Counted from the stretch's first letter, positions 1-10,473 are shown. The stretch is DNA of 64,000 nt from Hydrangea macrophylla (GCA_033977485.1 CM066997.1:79206634-79270633), one strand, 5' to 3'. The notes: generated by a model from the letters alone, not told the origin. Made by a program: numbers and translations.

Positions 1-914
1 TCGGATACTTGATAGCACGAATCAATAAAGCACCATCACATGTAAACAATCTAAACAAGCACAGCAAGAATAGATCGTTGAGCACATCACAGTCAAAATA
101 GATCTAAGACAAGAATAAATTCCGAAAGCAATGATTTAATCAATGTAAGTACGATTTATTTATAAAAATCCTCTAAACATGTGACTGTCATCCATACATA
201 ATAAAACTAAAATAAAAGCATAAATAAAACCCTATTACTCATCTAGGGCTTCATTGAAACCCTAGATCAATGATCTAAGCTGCCATAGGAGTAGAGATCG
301 ACAAGAGGTTGATGGAGGAGGCCATGGAAATCCTTGGTCTTCTTCTTCTTCTCCTTGCTTCTCCCTCTTCAAGGGCTGGAAGTGTGTGTATATGGCTGTA
401 TATGAATGTGTATAATAGTTGCCAACCCACTAATTGAGTAAATTTGGAGTTTATATAGATTTACAACATGTTTTGGAAGGCTTCCTAACCCGAAACGAAC
501 TGAAACGCATGTAATTTACAGTCTGGACGTCGTTTAGCAGTCTCGTTTGCACAGGAGTCTTCAGTATACTGAAATACGCAACTTTGGTTTTTGGGCATAT
601 CGCGCGAGCGGGACGCGCGAGCGCGACTTTTGGTCCTTCGCGCGCGCGGATCGCGCGAGCGAGTTATTGGGGGTCTCGCACGAGCGGATCGCGCGCGCGA
701 CTTCTGGATTCTCGCGCCCGCGGACCGCGCGCGCGACATTGGTTTTTCAGCTTCTTTCTTTCTGACTTTTCACCCTGTTTAGCCTGATTTAGCTGATTTC
801 TTCCAAAACCTGTCAGAAACTAGAAAACGAAGTAAAAATATACAAAAACAGGATAAAAAGGTACTAACAAATGCGCGTTAAGGCGTATAAATAGGATTAG
901 TTCTCTCCCGATCA
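1..914 (-). repeat. 3' LTR of Athila-like copy A (truncated by window edge)
   Basis: Matches 7083-7996 at a constant offset of 7082 without indels. On the minus strand it begins TGATCGGGAGAG at 914, right after a polypurine tract. It contains the CpG-rich palindrome array (600-737), a TATA-like tract near 450-459 and a telobox-type inverted repeat (243-265). The only differences seen from the other copy are single G/A changes within the array. Confidence 0.93.
600..737 (-). repeat. CpG palindrome array (TCGCGCGA type) in Athila-like LTR
   Basis: Six or more modules built on CGCGCGAGCGG and TCGCGCGCGCGA, separated by short AT-richer spacers. The 5' LTR copy is 7682-7819, and related arrays occur in copy B's LTRs (10652-10742 and 17617-17697). 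On the element's strand it lies about 140 bp upstream of the TATA box, that is in U3. CpG density is extreme against an AT-rich background. Confidence 0.9.
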
Positions 915-927
915 CACCCCCAAACCT
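915..927 (-). other. Polypurine tract of Athila-like copy A
   Basis: Minus-strand AGGTTTGGGGGTG directly abuts the TG of the 3' LTR. This is the expected site for starting plus-strand DNA synthesis. The same 12-mer, AGGTTTGGGGGT, occurs twice more inside the element, at 2665-2676 and 3385-3396. Confidence 0.85.
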
Positions 928-3084
928 ACATTTTGCTAGTCCTCGAGCAAAACTAAAATAAAAACTACTAATAAAAATCTATTCCATTTTCGTATGGATC
1001 ACGATTGCATTTAGCGTATGCAACAAGCTTTTTAAACCCCTAGGTGTCCCTAGTTGGACGAGTGAAGTCTCGTGAGGGTTCTCGTCAACAAGTTACCCAC
1101 AACCATCTTTATTAACTTAAAATTTAAAAAGTTTTCTTAAAAACAAAGAACATAATATTCAATACTCCTTATTATACAACAAAGATTTGAAATAGGCTAA
1201 CGAACATAAAGAAATAGAATCAAACGTCTACATACATCATGAAAAACAATCTCAAGCACATGCATCGTATAAATCAATAGAGTTCCTCATAAGATTGCAC
1301 GTGTGTGATGTGGTAGTCAAATGAACACGCGCATGTCATGAACATGGACTATAACCCGGATAACCGTCTAACTATGTCTCGACTACGAATCTCACAATGT
1401 CAATTACACTCTAAAATGAAACACTCTGAAACATGTGTAATTTCTCTAGTATACGTGAGCAAAGGAAATATATTTTCAAAACGAGAAATGCTCACATATG
1501 ACTCGAAAAAGACGCATGACACAAAAGAATAGTAGTCTCATGGATAGGATGCCAACAATCAAGAAAAATTAGTCATTACCATGTTTTAATCCCTCTCCCA
1601 TCATTTACATATCAAAACCATGTTTTCCTAGGATCAAATAGGACTTTTCAAAGGTTGTAATGTGGCTCAGGCAATGAAAAAGGATAGAAAGGATTAATTG
1701 GGTAGGTTTACGAATGGCATTGTAAGGCATGTTCGATTTCTTTCATTCATCTCTTCTACCAACTTCATCTTTTCTTTCTCTTCATTCCTTTTCATTCATT
1801 TTTTCTTCTTTTCTTTCATTCATTTTTTTTTTCAACCTTCTCTTCTTTATTTTGTTTTCTTTTTCCTTTTTCTTTTCTTGCTTCTCAAATGATTATTGAA
1901 TACCAAGCAACTACCCCAATAGCATCTTATTTTCTTCCTCCTTTTCAACACATCACCTTAACACTACTAAAAGGTGACAAATCTCTCAGTGGTGAACTCC
2001 AAGTTTGTCAAGTCGGAGCAAAAACAAGGATAACGGTAAACAAAGAAAGAAATAGCGTTTTAACGGCTCAAAGGGGCGAACTAAGGAAATTTTATCTTTT
2101 GTCGGCCGGTGATAAACAAAGAAGGCCTAGAATCATTTCCTAGGGTAATACGGTTCTTCAATGTTTACGACGGAAGATTATTTAGCATGGTAACAAATAT
2201 TTTAACTTGACTATCAACCAAAACAAGAATACTGAGACTAAACAACAAGTAGATGCGCTATTTCAATGAAATTCGACAAACACAAGATGTATTTATAACC
2301 CTCAAAATAGAAAAGATAGGCTCAAAAGCTCACCGGGCTTAGTCTCCACCATGTGTTATCTAGAAATCCGAATCATATTATAGTTCACAACCAACATGTA
2401 TTCAAACGACTACGTGCAGTGCATGAGTTTATGTGCAAATCTATGATATAAAACTATGATTCAAACGATACATGACCTAAAACATTACATCATGACTTTA
2501 GCAAACATTTAATCACATCTTCTCTTGTTTACCATTCTATAACAATCCAAGTTACATAACAAGATGTATCAAATTTATATTGCAAAAACGTCGGTAACAT
2601 CGTTTATTTAAGCACAAGTATCGATTTTTTTTTTATTAGTGCATAATAATGTGCGTGTGTGCATACCCCCAAACCTAAACCTTTCATTGTCCCTAATGAA
2701 ACAATAAAACGAAAGAATGGAGAGTACGTAAGAAATGAACGATAATACCTCGATCTTGACAAGCCTAGAACAGGTAAACACAAAGGAATATGGCAATAAA
2801 ATTCAATGTTACCTGTTACTAATAGATAAACGAAAAGAAACTAACAACAATATTAAAAGTAAATGAAATCTAAATACAAAATATAAATCGATAAACTAAT
2901 CAAAACTAAACTACACTAGCAAAAGGAAAAGAAATAAAACGAAAAAGTATAAATATAATAAGGAAAACAATAACTAACACGATCTAAAATGGCTTAATAA
3001 ACAAAAACAAAAACAAAAACATTATCAGAACAAGTATGGGGGAAGGATACAGAAAAGAAAATCAATTATCAAGAAAAGGGGAAA

Positions 3085-3132
3085 TCGCGCGAGCGGTCCG
3101 CGCGAGCGGCAGTCGCGCGCGCGAATTCCCAG

Positions 3133-3163
<31 letters not shown>

Positions 3164-3322
3164 GAAATTCTCGCGCCAGCAGGGTACCTCGCGCCCGCGA
3201 GATCAGGCGCGAGGAGATCCTGAGGCCTCATAAAAAGAAAACAAAGGAAAAAACACTAAGGGGCAATCGCGCGCCAGCGGGCCGCGCGAGCGACGTCTCG
3301 CGCGAGCGGGCCGCGCGCGCGA
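3085..3322 (-). repeat. Internal CpG palindrome array of copy A
   Basis: Two clusters (3085-3209 and 3265-3322) of TCGCGCGAGCGG-like modules, the same module type as in the LTR, flanking a T29 run. Copy B has the counterpart at 15103-15293. The array is in the internal region after gag, outside the LTR promoter. Confidence 0.88.
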
Positions 3323-3468
3323 GTTTGGTTTTTTCCACTATTTAGTTAAAATTTTGTATATACTATAAAAAAAACTGAATTCCAACCCCCAAACCTATCC
3401 AAAATGTCCACAACAGACACAAACAGACCCAAAAACGACCAAAAACAAGATAAACGGATGAAATAAAG

Positions 3469-3486
3469 CTTGGGTTGCCTCCCAAG
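3469..3486 (-). other. Stem-loop 46 bases after the gag-protease stop
   Basis: Minus-strand CTTGGGAGGCAACCCAAG forms a 6-bp stem with a 6-base loop. Copy B keeps it at 14939-14956, also 46 bases after its stop, with one loop change. The position suggests an RNA element at the end of the gag-protease message or a scar of pol loss; the role is inferred. Confidence 0.6.
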
Positions 3487-3532
3487 AAGCGCTAACTTTT
3501 ACGTCTTTAGCTAGACCTTTCTAGCATAAGAC

Positions 3533-6133
3533 TCATGGAGGCCGTATATCGGACTGTGTACCCCTAAGGATGTCAGGTAGAGCTCGATGGTACGCAGAAA
3601 TAACATCGCTTTGAATTAAATCGATTAACGGTTTGTCATTATGTTCGAATCGATTTCTTACCTTCCGAGTAGATTCCGCATTAGGGTCCACGAGATTAGG
3701 ATTCATCCACTCATCATCGTCCGCTATATTATTTTCCGCACTCACATTTATTTCTTTGGTAAGCTCAATATTCCGTGTTACCTCACCTTCCACCTCACAT
3801 AGGGAATCTTCGTTTTTAAGAGGTTGATCCATAGCATTAAAAACGTTTAATTTTAAGTTCATGTTCCCAAATGACACTTTCATTACCCCCGTCCGACAGT
3901 TAACACGTGCGTTGGCGGTTGCTAAGAATGGACGGCCTAAGATGACAGGAGTATGTTTCCTAGCATCTAGCACCGGTTCGGTGTCAAGGACCATGAAATC
4001 AACAGGATAATAGCATTTATCAACCTTTACTAGTACATCCTCGACGATTCCTCTAGGTACTTTAATAGAACGATCCGCTAATTGTATTGTAGCGGCCGTA
4101 GGTTTCAGTTCACCTAATCCTAGTTGTTGATAGACGTGATAAGGTATGAGATTTACACTCGCTCCTAAGTCAAGGAGAGCCCTATGAATGATAGTGTCAC
4201 CTATGACACATGAAATCGTAGGCGTACCTGGATCTTTATATTTCGGAGGAGCGTGTTGGAATATAGAGCTTACTTTTTCCGTGAGAAAGACCTTTTTAGG
4301 AGTATGACTCCGTATTTTGCGCTTTTGAGTACAAAGGTCTTTTAGACATTTAGCATAGGCGGGTATTTGTTTTATAGCATCGAGGAAAGGAATATTGATT
4401 TTAACTTGTTTGAACACCTCGAGTATATCCTCAACCTTAGACCCTTTCTTAGGCGAATGTGACGGTCCCTCAACGTTTGGTGGATATGGCATTCTTGGAA
4501 TATAGTTTGTTGGGGCCGGTCCTTTATCTTTTTGAATTCTACTCATTCTCTCACCCTCCTTATTCACATTTAAGTTAATTTTCCCATCTTTCTCACTCTC
4601 ATCCGGAATTACAACAACTTCCTCATCTCGAATAGTCGTCCTAGTCGAAACAGTGTTCACGCTCTCACTCGTACTACCCACTGCGTATTGCCCTTTAGGT
4701 TGCTGAGTAGGTTGACTCGGCAACTTACTCTCAGTTAAACGGTTTAATGTATTAACAATTTGCCCTACTTGGGACTCCAGTTTTGCGATGGATTGTGTGT
4801 GAGAGTGTACTAACTGAACCACCGAACCAAAGTTCTCAAGTGAGGCCAACACCTTCTCCTCAAATGCATTATTGCGTGGAGGTGGAGGAGGTGGTTGGTA
4901 TTGACCTTGTTGGTATTGGGGTCGGTACGTATTTGGAAAATTAGTCGACCTAGGATTATAATTATTCTGTGGGAATTGTTGCATAGAATTAACGTGTTGT
5001 TCAACAAATTCCGGATATTGAGATGCAGAAGGACATGCAAAGATATTATGTGACGGTTCGGAACATAATGCACATACTTCTAAAGAGGATGGATTAGTCG
5101 TTTTGTTCATTTGCATAAGTCGGTCAAGTTTTCTATTTAATTCTTGTAGTTGAATGGATTGACTTGACTCAACTGTCACCTCTCGCTTATGTTGAAGGTA
5201 TCCCTCAGAACGTACCGACACAGCCTGATGCATCGAATTCTCGCTTAGTGTTTCAAATATTTTCCAGGCCTCGTCGGCGCTTTTGTGTAGGAAAGTTCCC
5301 GCACAAACGGCATCGACGGTATTCCTAACAGAGGGAATAAGCCCCTCGTAGAAGACTTGAACCAATTGCCACTTGGGCACCTGATGATGTGGACACGAAC
5401 GTAATAATTCTTTAAATTTTTCCCACGTGTCATAAAGTGATTCCCCGTCTTGCATTACAAAATTAGTTATATCTTTTCTTATCTTATTTGTACGCATAAT
5501 AGGGAAAAACTTTTGTAAAAAGGCGGTGTGTAAAGCTTCCCATGTTTTTATTGTGTTTGGCTCCAAAGATTGAAGCCAATACTTCGCTTTGTCTCGTAAG
5601 GAGAATGGGAAGAGCCGCAATTTTAATTCATCATTATTTAGGTGTTGTATTTTCAAAGTAGAGCATATACCCTGAAAATCCCCTAAGTGTTGGTAAGGGT
5701 CTTCATTTAGACGGCCATGGAAAGAAGGTAGTAGCGAGATCGTAGACGACTTTATCTCAAAGTGAGATGCCGTCGCCTCCGGTAATTCGATACCGGCTTG
5801 TGGCGTGTAAGTAGTAGGAATAAAATAATTTATAAGTGGAGGTGGTGGCGGTATATTAAGATTGTTCATATTAGCACCGTCGTTTTGATTGTTGTTGTTA
5901 TTTCCACCGTCAGCCATTTTAATCGGTTCAATTTGAAAAGTTCGAGTTTTCCTTATCCGTTCACGGGTACTCTGAATTTCGGCCTCAAACAACGACGATG
6001 GAATCGGAGTTGATTCGTCGTCTTGCACCCTAGCTATAGAAGCTTGGGTTATGGACTTACTAGTTTTTAACGTACGTTCAAGTTCAAGATCGAAAGATTT
6101 TAAATCTGGTTTATTTGAACGTGTACCCAACAT
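3533..6133 (-). CDS. Gag-protease polyprotein, Athila-like, intact frame (866 aa)
   Basis: Encodes the particle protein and its maturation protease. The N-terminus is Asn-rich (residues about 76-95), followed by a retrotransposon Gag domain (about 130-310). A canonical CCHC zinc knuckle, C-X2-C-X4-H-X4-C in CALCSEPSHNIFAC, lies near residues 353-366. A Gln/Pro-rich linker follows, then an aspartic protease with the catalytic motif DLGASVNLIP near residue 653 and the later GRPFLATANARV strand. The frame stops after the protease; autonomous Athila elements would continue into reverse transcriptase and integrase. The start at 6133 is the first Met after the leader, and copy B has the same one (MLGTRSNKP). 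There are no internal stops, unlike copy B, so the protein may still be made. Lineage is inferred from motif and primer site. Confidence 0.93.
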   Translation of the reverse strand: MLGTRSNKPDLKSFDLELERTLKTSKSITQASIARVQDDESTPIPSSLFEAEIQSTRERIRKTRTFQIEPIKMADGGNNNNNQNDGANMNNLNIPPPPPLINYFIPTTYTPQAGIELPEATASHFEIKSSTISLLPSFHGRLNEDPYQHLGDFQGICSTLKIQHLNNDELKLRLFPFSLRDKAKYWLQSLEPNTIKTWEALHTAFLQKFFPIMRTNKIRKDITNFVMQDGESLYDTWEKFKELLRSCPHHQVPKWQLVQVFYEGLIPSVRNTVDAVCAGTFLHKSADEAWKIFETLSENSMHQAVSVRSEGYLQHKREVTVESSQSIQLQELNRKLDRLMQMNKTTNPSSLEVCALCSEPSHNIFACPSASQYPEFVEQHVNSMQQFPQNNYNPRSTNFPNTYRPQYQQGQYQPPPPPPRNNAFEEKVLASLENFGSVVQLVHSHTQSIAKLESQVGQIVNTLNRLTESKLPSQPTQQPKGQYAVGSTSESVNTVSTRTTIRDEEVVVIPDESEKDGKINLNVNKEGERMSRIQKDKGPAPTNYIPRMPYPPNVEGPSHSPKKGSKVEDILEVFKQVKINIPFLDAIKQIPAYAKCLKDLCTQKRKIRSHTPKKVFLTEKVSSIFQHAPPKYKDPGTPTISCVIGDTIIHRALLDLGASVNLIPYHVYQQLGLGELKPTAATIQLADRSIKVPRGIVEDVLVKVDKCYYPVDFMVLDTEPVLDARKHTPVILGRPFLATANARVNCRTGVMKVSFGNMNLKLNVFNAMDQPLKNEDSLCEVEGEVTRNIELTKEINVSAENNIADDDEWMNPNLVDPNAESTRKVRNRFEHNDKPLIDLIQSDVISAYHRALPDILRGTQSDIRPP

Positions 6134-6601
6134 AAACTAAAACAAAAGAAAAGAAACTAAAAACAACGACTGACTCAACTAAAAAAAAAACAAATAGCAA
6201 GCAATCACGCAAATAAGACGACAATCAAGCACACAGTACTACGATGATGCATGAATATTATCCTGTAATGCAATGACCGCGTCAAGCCCAGCGCCCCGGG
6301 TTTCCTAGCTAATGCAGTGCAATTAACCCTAAACTAATGCAAATAGTGCGTCACAGCGCCCTGACTTACAGCGGTTTAAAGCGAATTTCCAAAGGAAGCA
6401 ATTTATTTAATTTTATTTATATTTTATTTTTGCGTAAGCTCCTTTGATGTAATTAGCTGCTCCACTCGGAAACGTTGACTACAAAACAAAAGAAAAAGTT
6501 AGTAACTAAAAACAAAAACAGAAAATAAGAAAAATAAACACTAATCTAATATTTACGAATTAACTAAACTACGATTATAAAATTAACGGTAGTAATGCAA
6601 T

Positions 6602-6618
6602 CCCCGGCAACGGCGCCA
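6602..6618 (-). other. Primer binding site, tRNA-Asp type
   Basis: The plus strand here reads CCCCGGCAACGGCGCCA, identical to the 3' end of plant tRNA-Asp, so the minus-strand RNA pairs with that tRNA to prime reverse transcription. It lies 5 bases inside the 5' LTR edge. Use of tRNA-Asp is a known trait of Athila elements. The leader from here to the gag start (6134-6601) has no other recognised feature. Confidence 0.88.
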
Positions 6619-6623
6619 AAAAT

Positions 6624-7996
6624 TGATCTTGTCAGAATCAAGATATAAAAGTATTCTTTACTTTTCAAAGGATTTGCAGTGTGGAAGTAAAGGTCGAACC
6701 CACAGAGATTGATTACTACAACGACTTAATTTTAAAACCTAAGTCTAATTAATTAGGACAAACGGATTTTGATTTAGATTTAATTAAACTAATAACAATA
6801 AAAGTAGATCTAAACTATGAAAGCAATTAAAGTTGTTTTAAATAATATTTAAAGGAAACCTAGGATTGCAAATCCACCACTAGTTTCATAATAGGAATAT
6901 CTATGAATTACTTTAGCTTATTACATTGGATGAATATGGGGAAGTGTAGCTACAAGCCCAATTCCTCCGACAAGAAGATAATCATGGTTCAAGCACCAAC
7001 ATAATCCATCTGCGGATAGCACGAATTATCTCACACTAAACTAGGGTTGTGATCTAATCCGTCTAACCTAGGCATGGACTATTCGGATACTTGATAGCAC
7101 GAATCAATAAAGCACCATCACATGTAAACAATCTAAACAAGCACAGCAAGAATAGATCGTTGAGCACATCACAGTCAAAATAGATCTAAGACAAGAATAA
7201 ATTCCGAAAGCAATGATTTAATCAATGTAAGTACGATTTATTTATAAAAATCCTCTAAACATGTGACTGTCATCCATACATAATAAAACTAAAATAAAAG
7301 CATAAATAAAACCCTATTACTCATCTAGGGCTTCATTGAAACCCTAGATCAATGATCTAAGCTGCCATAGGAGTAGAGATCGACAAGAGGTTGATGGAGG
7401 AGGCCATGGAAATCCTTGGTCTTCTTCTTCTTCTCCTTGCTTCTCCCTCTTCAAGGGCTGGAAGTGTGTGTATATGGCTGTATATGAATGTGTATAATAG
7501 TTGCCAACCCACTAATTGAGTAAATTTGGAGTTTATATAGATTTACAACATGTTTTGGAAGGCTTCCTAACCCGAAACGAACTGAAACGCATGTAATTTA
7601 CAGTCTGGACGTCGTTTAGCAGTCTCGTTTGCACAGGAGTCTTCAGTATACTGAAATACGCAACTTTGGTTTTTGGGCATATCGCGCGAGCGGGACGCGC
7701 GAGCGCGACTTTTGGTCCTTCGCGCACGCGGATCGCGCGAGCGAGTTATTGGGGGTCTCGCGCGAGCGGATCGCGCGCGCGACTTCTGGATTCTCGCGCC
7801 CGCGGACCGCGCGCGCGACATTGGTTTTTCAGCTTCTTTCTTTCTGACTTTTCACCCTGTTTAGCCTGATTTAGCTGATTTCTTCCAAAACCTGTCAGAA
7901 ACTAGAAAACGAAGTAAAAATATACAAAAACAGGATAAAAAGGTACTAACAAATGCGCGTTAAGGCGTATAAATAGGATTAGTTCTCTCCCGATCA
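6624..7996 (-). repeat. 5' LTR of Athila-like copy A
   Basis: 1373 bp, TG..CA ends, next to the primer site. Order on the minus strand: conserved TGATCGGGAGAG start, CpG palindrome array (7819 to 7682), TATA box (7541 to 7532), GA-rich transcribed leader, telobox inverted repeat (7325-7347), then R/U5. It resembles copy B's LTRs throughout but is clearly diverged from them. Confidence 0.92.
7532..7541 (-). promoter_or_regulatory. TATA box of the copy A 5' LTR
   Basis: Minus-strand CTATATAAAC, about 140 bp downstream of the CpG palindrome array. Copy B has CTATATATAT at the equivalent place. Transcription start itself cannot be read from the sequence. Confidence 0.65.
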
Positions 7997-8366
7997 GACA
8001 CTAATAAAGTAAGTTTCCTAATTGTATTAGGATTGATTGGCATTAATTGTGGGGGTTTTCTAATTGGATTATGAAACAATTTGCCCTTTCAATTAGTCTT
8101 CTAGTTTGAATAAGAAACTGCCTGGAATATTCTGGGGCATGCCTTGTGGGCCTGGCTTGACTGCTCTTGTATGGACCATGCCAGTGTGGTCTTCCCGACC
8201 TGTTGATCTGGTCGTGACTGAACTGCTCGGGATGGTGAGTCTCAGGTAGACTATACCACTCGGGCTGATGCTTGTCCGAGGAGTTATGCACGATTTGACC
8301 TGGGTATGGACTGGCTGCTGATTTGAACCACTCGGTCATAGGATAGAGCCAATTTTGGGTGTATCA
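7997..8366 (-). repeat. Partial 3' LTR of the gag-only element
   Basis: 370 bp aligning end to end, without length change, to 19628-19997. It starts exactly at the edge of Athila-like copy A, which interrupted it; the remaining 329 bp should lie left of the window. Differences from the 5' LTR are frequent, so this element is clearly older than copy A. Confidence 0.87.
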
Positions 8367-8384
8367 GCTGCCCCCCATTTCCAA
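8367..8384 (-). other. Polypurine tract of the gag-only element
   Basis: Minus-strand TTGGAAATGGGGGGCAGC abuts the TGATACACC start of the 3' LTR. Purine-rich and correctly placed. Confidence 0.72.
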
Positions 8385-9082
8385 GGTTGGCCGGATGTTA
8401 TATCGGGGCAAGTTTAGAAATCTGTTTAATGCCACTTGCCACTGTCTCGGTGCTCGGGAATTGGCCTGGAGTTGAGACTTGGCTTAATTCGGAGTCTTTT
8501 GCTTAAGTTAAGCTCCAAGGATGGTTATCTTCTACCCGTAAACCTATGTCAAGGTTGGGGGTAAAAGAATTTGACCATGTTGAAAAAGCCGATCTAAAGT
8601 GTGTTACTTTAAGGTCCTTTTGTGTTAACTCCCCAGGATGGTTATCTTTCGCCCAACCAACCTTTGTCAAGACCGTTGGGAGAAGAGTTTGACCATGTTG
8701 GTGGAGCCTACCTAAATCACGTTGCTTTAAGGTCTTTTTGCTCCTCTATCGTCGGCCAACCTAAGAGATTTTAGTTACCTCTATTATCGGTTTGGTCCTA
8801 AGTGGAGTTATTGCCTCTAAGTACTGTAGGCTCCCAGGTTGTCTAAGAGCTTGTCTTAGTTACCGCAAGGCCTGTAAGTACCTGGTATGATTGCCTGTTT
8901 AGTCCATTGTGCCTTTTTGCCCCCCAAGCTTTCGCTAAGACGAGGGTCTTGTGGAGGCTAGGACTGTAGGTAACCGACCTGGAACATGGGTGGTTGTTGG
9001 GTCTTTTGAAGTTTTCCATCATCAGCCACCTAGGGGGATTTGCCCCCCATCGTAGGTTGGACCTAAGCAAAGCCGATGCCTT
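8385..9082 (-). other. Non-coding 3' region of the gag-only element
   Basis: About 700 bp with no convincing frame. It contains diverged repeats of a segment with GTTATCTT and accctTGACCATGTTG-like words near 8520-8700, so it may be an old duplication. No pol homology is visible. Confidence 0.5.
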
Positions 9083-9530
9083 GGGAGTGATCTCGGGGTC
9101 TTTTGATGTGCCTCAGGTATGGCCCGAGGTCTTTAGTGCCTGGGTTCGGGGCCCGAGGTCTTTTGATGTGCCTCGGTGTGGCCCGAGGTCTTTAGTGCCT
9201 GGGTTCGGAGCCCGAGGTCTTTTGATATACCTCGGGTGTGGCCCGAGGTCTTTAGTGCCTGGGTTCGGAGTCCGAGGTCTTTTGTGCCTGGGTTCAGAGC
9301 CTGAGGTCTTTTGATGTGCCTAGGGTGTGGCCCGAGGTCTTTAGTTCCTAGGTTCGGAGCCCGAGGTCTTTTGATGTGCCTCGGGTATGGCCCGAGGTCT
9401 TTAGTGCCTGGGTTCGGAACCCAAGGTCTTTTGATGTGCCTCGGGTGTGGCCTGAGGTCTTTAGTGCCTGGGTTCGAAGCCTGAGGTCTTTGTATGCCTC
9501 GGGGTTAGGCCCGAGGTCTTTGTAAGAGCT
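9083..9530 (-). repeat. 60-bp GC-rich tandem repeat with hairpin units
   Basis: About eight units in strict 60-bp register (for example units start at 9181 and 9241), with a shortened one near 9275-9310. Each unit holds the self-complementary piece CCTCGGGTGTGGCCCGAGG (7-bp stem, 5-base loop), so RNA from either strand could fold into a row of hairpins. It lies in the 3' non-coding part of the gag-only element. Confidence 0.9.
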
Positions 9531-9634
9531 CTCTGAAAATCGATGGAGCCTCATGTGGTGATCAAAAAAGTACTACTGTAGTCGGATTGGCCTAGATAGG
9601 AGGTCGGGTTGGAATCATCGGGCTCCCGATTACT

Positions 9635-10473
9635 CTAAGCTGGATTCAAGGTCGAGATCATTGGATCCTGACTGCTGCGAACTAGAGGTCGGGTTGGGGT
9701 TGCCGGACTCAGACCGCTGCGAACTGGAGGTCGGGTAGGGACTGCTGAACCCTGCCTGCTGTGAGCTGGAGGTCGGGTCGAGACTGCTGGACTCCGGCTG
9801 CTGTGAATTGTAAGAACTGTCAAAATTCCCGGGCTGATCTCACTTTCGCTTACTTCTGGAAGACTCGTTGCTTTCTTGCCTGGTGTCTTTGGTCTTTAGA
9901 AATTCTTCAGTGTCAATGTATTTTCCAACTCTCTCTACGAGTTCAACCAAGGTTACCGGTCGGTTTCTATGAAACGACGTGGCGCACTTGGTGTGTTGAA
10001 CCCCTGAGCAGAAGGCTATAATAGTGGCTGGTGAACTCCTTGAGGGTCTCATTATCCCTTTGTATAATTGTCAATAGCTGCATGTCAGGCTTTGGTCGTT
10101 CATGCATACCGATGAACTGGTTGATGAACTGCTTGCTGAGTTGCTTGAAACTGCGGACCGATCGGGAATCCAAGGAGTAGAACCATTGCATGGCCGGGCC
10201 TTTCAAAGTGCTGGGGTGGGCCAGGCAATGTAGTTCATCGGAGTTGGTGGCTAGGGCCATCTGAGCTTTGTAGGTCCGGGCGTGGTCGACCAGGCTTCCC
10301 GAGCTGTTATAGGGATCTAAGCGAGGCTGCTTAAATTTGCACGGGATGGCAAACCTCATGATTTGGCTAGAGAATGGTGACTCTGTCTCGGTATTAGCGT
10401 GATTCTGAGTTGGGTTCTGGCCCAGCCTTTTGGCCACTCTATCAATCTGTTTCTGCAAGTACTTGATATATGC
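9635..10473 (-). pseudogene. Gag of the gag-only element, C-terminal part
   Basis: Minus-strand frame 10458-9967 has a Ty3 Gag core: the stretch RLDPYNSSGSLVDHARTYKA, then LKGPAMQWFYSL, then the KQLSKQFINQF..ETLKEFTSHYY pattern. Near 10000 the reading shifts frame and continues in 10052-9840 with PVTLVELVERVGKYIDTEEF, typical of the end of this domain. A Pro/Ser-rich tail made of 14-residue repeats (9823-9635) follows. No zinc knuckle is seen. The N-terminal part is on the far side of copy B (18748-19239). The frameshift and missing knuckle make it a pseudogene here. Confidence 0.82.
10469..10473. other. Target site duplication of Athila-like copy B (left)
   Basis: tatgc directly before the 5' LTR and again at 18743-18747 directly after the 3' LTR. 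The perfect 5-bp duplication proves that 10474-18742 is a complete insertion into the gag-only element. Confidence 0.93.

Larger units (their letters stand above)
928..3532 (-). other. Non-coding 3' internal region of copy A
   Basis: About 2.6 kb between the gag-protease stop and the polypurine tract. No frame resembles reverse transcriptase, integrase or an Athila env-like protein. The matching region of copy B (14893-17438) is collinear, so the layout belongs to the family and is not private damage. It holds two internal copies of the polypurine 12-mer, a CpG palindrome array (3085-3322), a 29-base T run (3135-3163) and a stem-loop just after the stop codon. Confidence 0.8.
1..7996 (-). mobile_element. 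Athila-like gag-protease LTR retrotransposon, copy A
   Basis: A Ty3-type element on the minus strand. Positions 1-914 and 7083-7996 are near-identical and define the LTRs; the outer 458 bp of the 3' LTR lie beyond the window start. Read on the minus strand, the order is 5' LTR, tRNA-Asp primer site, one long gag-protease frame, about 2.6 kb without coding, polypurine tract, 3' LTR. The tRNA-Asp primer site and the protease motif fit the Athila lineage. No reverse transcriptase, RNase H or integrase is present, so it is non-autonomous. The right flank (gacac) continues as the middle of another element's LTR (match at 19628), so copy A inserted there; the left target duplication is outside. Only two LTR mismatches were seen in 914 bp, so the insertion is recent. 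Confidence 0.93.

Noticed and set aside
485..787. Overlapping Arg/Ala/Ser-rich open frames in the Athila-like LTRs (also 7567-7869)
   Set aside because: They arise from the CG-rich palindrome array, which removes stop codons in most frames; no family resemblance and both strands are equally open.
3135..3163. T29 run as a poly-A tail of a retroposed gene on the minus strand
   Set aside because: It lies inside the CpG array of the Athila-like internal region and no gene or target duplication flanks it.
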